NCBI RefSeq assembly: GCF_964199755.1
Contig: NC_133914.1
Span: 1,984,001-2,048,000, forward strand
Direction: 5' to 3'
From: Larus michahellis
Lineage: Eukaryota; Chordata; Aves; Charadriiformes; Laridae
DNA length: 64,000 bases
Shown: in pieces, positions 60,829 through 64,000 of the stretch
Layout: each line of letters begins with the position of its first letter
Position numbering within the stretch: the stretch's first letter is position 1
Notes under the pieces: generated by a model
The model's input: the letters and a program-made list of their open reading frames with translations, nothing else
Told to the model about the DNA's origin: nothing
The model's database searches: none
Program-made: the position numbers and the translations under genes

Positions 60829-63626
60829 GGCGGCGGGTTCGGGTTCAGGCACCGGGCGAGCGACGGCGCGGCCTCGGCCGGGAGCCGCCCGGTTCCGTGG
60901 CTGTTTGGCCGGGGCTTTGTTGGGTGATTGCCTGGGCGCCGTCTTCGAAGGCAGGAGCGTGGTGAAGCTGCCCGACCTTCTACGCTTCCTCCGAGGCCTG
61001 GAACCGGCCTCCGAGCCGCCTGAAACGGCGGAACCGGCCGGTAGCGCCCGTAGAGGTAGGAGGGGGGACGGGACGGGACGGTCCCCGGGAGCGGGATGGG
61101 GGTCAGGCCCGGAGCACACCCCCTACCCACCGGGTCGGGCCCGGCCCCCCCGCAGCCCCAGGATCGGGCTTTGGGTTGCGTGTCCCCCCGGCCCCGTCCT
61201 CACAGCCCCGGGGCCGCTGCCCCTCTGACTGGGTGCCCCCAGTCCTGAGGTGAGGGGCGTCTCCCTTGGGACACCCCTGGCTGTCCCCATTCCCTGCGGT
61301 GGTTTGGGGGGTGTTCCGGTCCCCCCCGGGGTGAGGGTGACCTTCTTGTCTCCTCATGTGCAGGGATGAGGGGTTTGGTGAGCTCGGCCTCAGCTCCTCC
61401 TCGAGCGGGGTCCGGCTGTGGAGTGTGCAGGGAACCGGCATATTGCAGTGCAGGGAGGAACAGATGTACCAAAAATCGATGAGGAGTAGAGTAAGAGAAG
61501 CACAAGACCGGTTATTTAACTCCTAGCAAGTGACGATGGATTCATGTTGGGGTTCTGAGCTGTGCCGTGCAAACACTTATAGTAGGCTCTTAAAAGGACT
61601 TGATTTTGTTGTGGTCTTGTCCAAAAATGCAACTGTGCTTTCTTTTTGCTTGTCAGTGTACGTCGTAAACTCCTTGAGAAGTAGGCTTGTCTCTCACTTC
61701 TCTGTATGTGCTTCTGTATATCAAACCTTTTTCTTGGCTCTTACTAATCTTGAGATGCTTTTTGTCTCATTCTTGCTGTGGATGCATCTCTTGCTCTGCA
61801 CCTTCTTACTGTGGTGACCAGGGCTAGCGATGAGCTCAGAGTGCTGGGGAGCTCCTGGTGATGTTTTAACTCCAGCTATACAGATAACAAGGCCTTGGAG
61901 AGTAGGGAAGTGCTGGCAGGGGAGAAGGACAGGAGGAGAGTGAGTTTGTCTCTGGATGGTCACATTATGTTTTGACCTTCTGTTTTAGAGACGCTTTCGT
62001 ACACGGACGACACGGCCATGAGCAGGTCGGTGGTGCAGTCCCTGCTAGCCAAGCGAGAGTTTGATGAAGTTGATATGGCCAAGAGGTAAGGACTGCAGAC
62101 AGCTTCAGAGGGCAGGGTGTTGACATTTACTAGCGATGGCAAAACTTTCTTAAGAGTCAGCAATCGCTGTAATTTTCCGTGAAAGGGGGCAGGGGGTAAG
62201 GCAAAATCATTGTTAATTTGTGGAGGAAAAAAATCAGAAAAGCTGTGGCTAATTCTGTAATTTATTATGCACTTTGCACTGTCCTGGAACGTGCAGCAGC
62301 ATTAGCTTTCATGTGGGTTCAGAGTCTGCTTGGAAATGAAGCAGGATGGGACGTGCTGTATTGCAGCCATGTATGTGTATTCACCTTTGAGGAAGATAAA
62401 GTGCAGAAATTTCAGAAGCATTTCCTTTCATGTTTTATTTGTTGCTATTTATGTTTGTACTTCCCTTAATTTAGTTAGTGAATATTAGTGAGGTCAGCTT
62501 CAGTTTGTTTATGATCTGTTTCCCTTTTGAATCCGCAGGCCTGGTAGCATTTGGTTCCACTTAAGGGAGAACATTTATTTGTTTAGAAAACTCTTCCACT
62601 GAACTTGAACAAAAGACTTTCTCTGTGGTTGTGACCCACGGAAACGTTTCCAGTTTGCTTCTATTTTAAGGCAAAGTTGAGAGGGAAGCAAGTGGGTTGA
62701 GAAAGGTGATGTTTAGACACCCTTTCCTCCTTTCACACCAGTTTTTGGGAATCAGATTCTTTCCCTACAGAACTGAATCACTTGAACCCTGGCTGTCGCT
62801 GAGTGATCCATGTGTTATTAATTCACTTCATCAAGTGGCTTTATGCAGCCTCTTTACAAACTTTAATAATGGACCAAATATCCCATGTATTTTTTCTCAC
62901 CTGCATAACCGCCGCTCTCTTGCCCATGCCAGGTTTGCTGAGGAGTACAAGAAGGAACCCAACCGGGGCTATGGGATGGCCGTTGTCAATGTCTTCAAGA
63001 AGCTCCTGAGCCCCAAGTGCAATGATGTGTTTGAACCAGCAAGAGCCCAGTTTAACGGGAAAGGCTCCTACGGCAATGGCGGTGCCATGAGGGTGGCAGG
63101 CATCTCACTGGTGTATTCTGATGTCCAGGATGTTAAGAAGGTACTGTTCATGGCTGTTTTGGGCTCCTCGGCTCTTAGAGTCCCTGCTGTCAGGCAAGTC
63201 TCACCGTGATCTCTCAGGCAGGTTTGCTAACGGCGTGTTTTCATTCGCAGTTTGCAAAGCTGAGTGCTGAGTTAACCCATGCCAACTCCTTGGGCTACAA
63301 CGGGGCCATCCTGCAGGCCCTGGCTGTGCATCTGGCCCTGCAGGGAGAGCTCAGCAAGGAGACCTTCCTGGAGCAGCTCATTAGCCACATGGAAGACGTA
63401 GAGGCAGATGATAAGTCTCTTACTGATGCCCGAACGTAAGTAGCTGTGAGGAGCACTAACTCTGCTGTGTACAGTTTATTGTGGCTCTTCACGTTCTCTC
63501 TTTTTCATTGTACTCTTGTTTCCAGGCTGGGATTTGAAGATTTACCGTTTTCGAGGCGTCTAAAGAAAATAAAGGAATTCTTGGAACTCAGCAGTGTTCC
63601 CAAAGCAGATGTGTTGTTTGAATTAG
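60821..63626 (+). CDS. ADPRS: ADPRS (ARH3), ADP-ribosylserine hydrolase, 5' five exons
   Basis: Coding segments are 60821-61055, 61989-62085, 62933-63140, 63251-63435 and 63526-63626, all GT-AG and in frame, giving about 275 residues. The last exon or exons fall beyond the right edge; human ARH3 has 363 residues. The enzyme removes ADP-ribose from serine on proteins, acting after PARP signalling in nucleus and mitochondria, and uses two magnesium ions. Family motifs seen: FRGCLAGALLGDCLG with the following Glu (GAVFEG), the metal-binding YTDDTA, VFKKLLSPKC.DVFEPARAQ, the glycine-rich FNGKGSYGNGGAMRVAGI and LGYNGAILQALAVHLALQGE. The second metal motif (GGDTDTIA in human) would be in the missing exon. 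The start is the first in-frame ATG after the foldback and sits in a TISU-like element. It follows TEKT2 as in mammals. Confidence 0.96.
61056..61988 (+). other. ADPRS intron 1
   Basis: The first 300 bases continue the CpG-rich promoter block and the rest is AT-richer. Nothing else was recognised. Confidence 0.7.
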
Positions 63627-64000
63627 GTAAGTACCTTTCTTACTGGAAGCATGAGGAAAGAAAGCGCTGGAAGCAGGGCTAACTCAGCAAGCCTGGCTGA
63701 TGTGTCCTCCCCCAGAGGCCACATCGACCTCTGCTGTCTGTCAGGCAGAGAAGGTGCTGGACAGGCTGCCTGTGCTCACCAGTCAGTAATTCTCTTGATC
63801 TTGACCCTCTGTATTGGTGGGGGAAAAAATGTCCTGCTAAGAAAAACTTATCATGAGTAGTGTTTCTTAATATTCTAAGATTTCTTGTTTGTCTTAACGG
63901 CTATTGGATCTTAATGTTGGATGGGAACGGTTAGATGTGTATTGCCAGAGGGGACTGGTGTAGCTGGGAGTTGATCTCCAGGTGTGAGTAGTACTGGGGA
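63627..64000 (+). other. ADPRS intron 5, cut by window end
   Basis: Donor GTAAGT starts at 63627. No acceptor leading into the expected terminal ADPRS exon was found before the right edge, so the intron continues outside. Confidence 0.8.

Overview
This is a vertebrate nuclear genomic window, most likely from a bird. All recognised genes are split by GT-AG introns. One short interspersed repeat (about 12252-12345) has the 8-bp terminal repeat and core expected of an avian-type CR1 LINE 3' end. Gene order matches the conserved vertebrate block AGO1 - AGO3 - TEKT2 - ADPRS (human 1p34), with all four genes on the plus strand. No bacterial, viral, CRISPR or insertion-sequence content was seen.

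Layout. 1-8015: the last ten coding exons of AGO1 (477 residues; the gene is cut by the left edge), compact and GC-rich. 8016 to about 12145: its AT-rich 3'UTR, ending near a canonical poly(A) signal. About 12146-13800: spacer with the CR1 fragment. About 13850-14900: CpG island promoter of AGO3. 14558-42033: the complete AGO3 gene, 19 coding exons and 860 residues, with long AT-rich introns (intron 1 is 8.3 kb). 42034 to about 53150: AT-rich sequence with many poly(A) signals, best explained as a very long AGO3 3'UTR. About 53560-54060: CpG island with RFX-like sites and a short minisatellite, the presumed TEKT2 promoter. 54897-60004: the complete TEKT2 gene, 9 coding exons and 443 residues. 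60138-60820: short spacer ending in a perfect 46-bp-arm inverted repeat that carries two opposed CTCF-like motifs. 60821 to the right edge: the first five exons of ADPRS (ARH3); the last exon or exons lie outside.

Function. AGO1 and AGO3 are paralogous small-RNA effector proteins. The PIWI tetrad is D-E-D-H in AGO3, while the AGO1 copy has arginine in place of the histidine, as in other vertebrates. TEKT2 is a ciliary/flagellar microtubule inner protein. ADPRS removes serine-linked ADP-ribose. TEKT2 and ADPRS are neighbours by conserved synteny and are not known to share a pathway with the Argonautes.

Most notable signals: (1) a perfect 96-bp foldback immediately before the ADPRS start codon; (2) a MID-domain exon that is 178/185 identical between AGO1 and AGO3, while the adjacent exons differ by 17-23%, which suggests gene conversion or strong synonymous constraint; (3) a phase-compatible GC-rich candidate alternative last exon, with its own poly(A) signal, inside AGO3 intron 5; (4) protein-like antisense stretches beside AGO3 exon 12 and in the AGO3 3'UTR; (5) an upstream ATG overlapping the AGO3 start.
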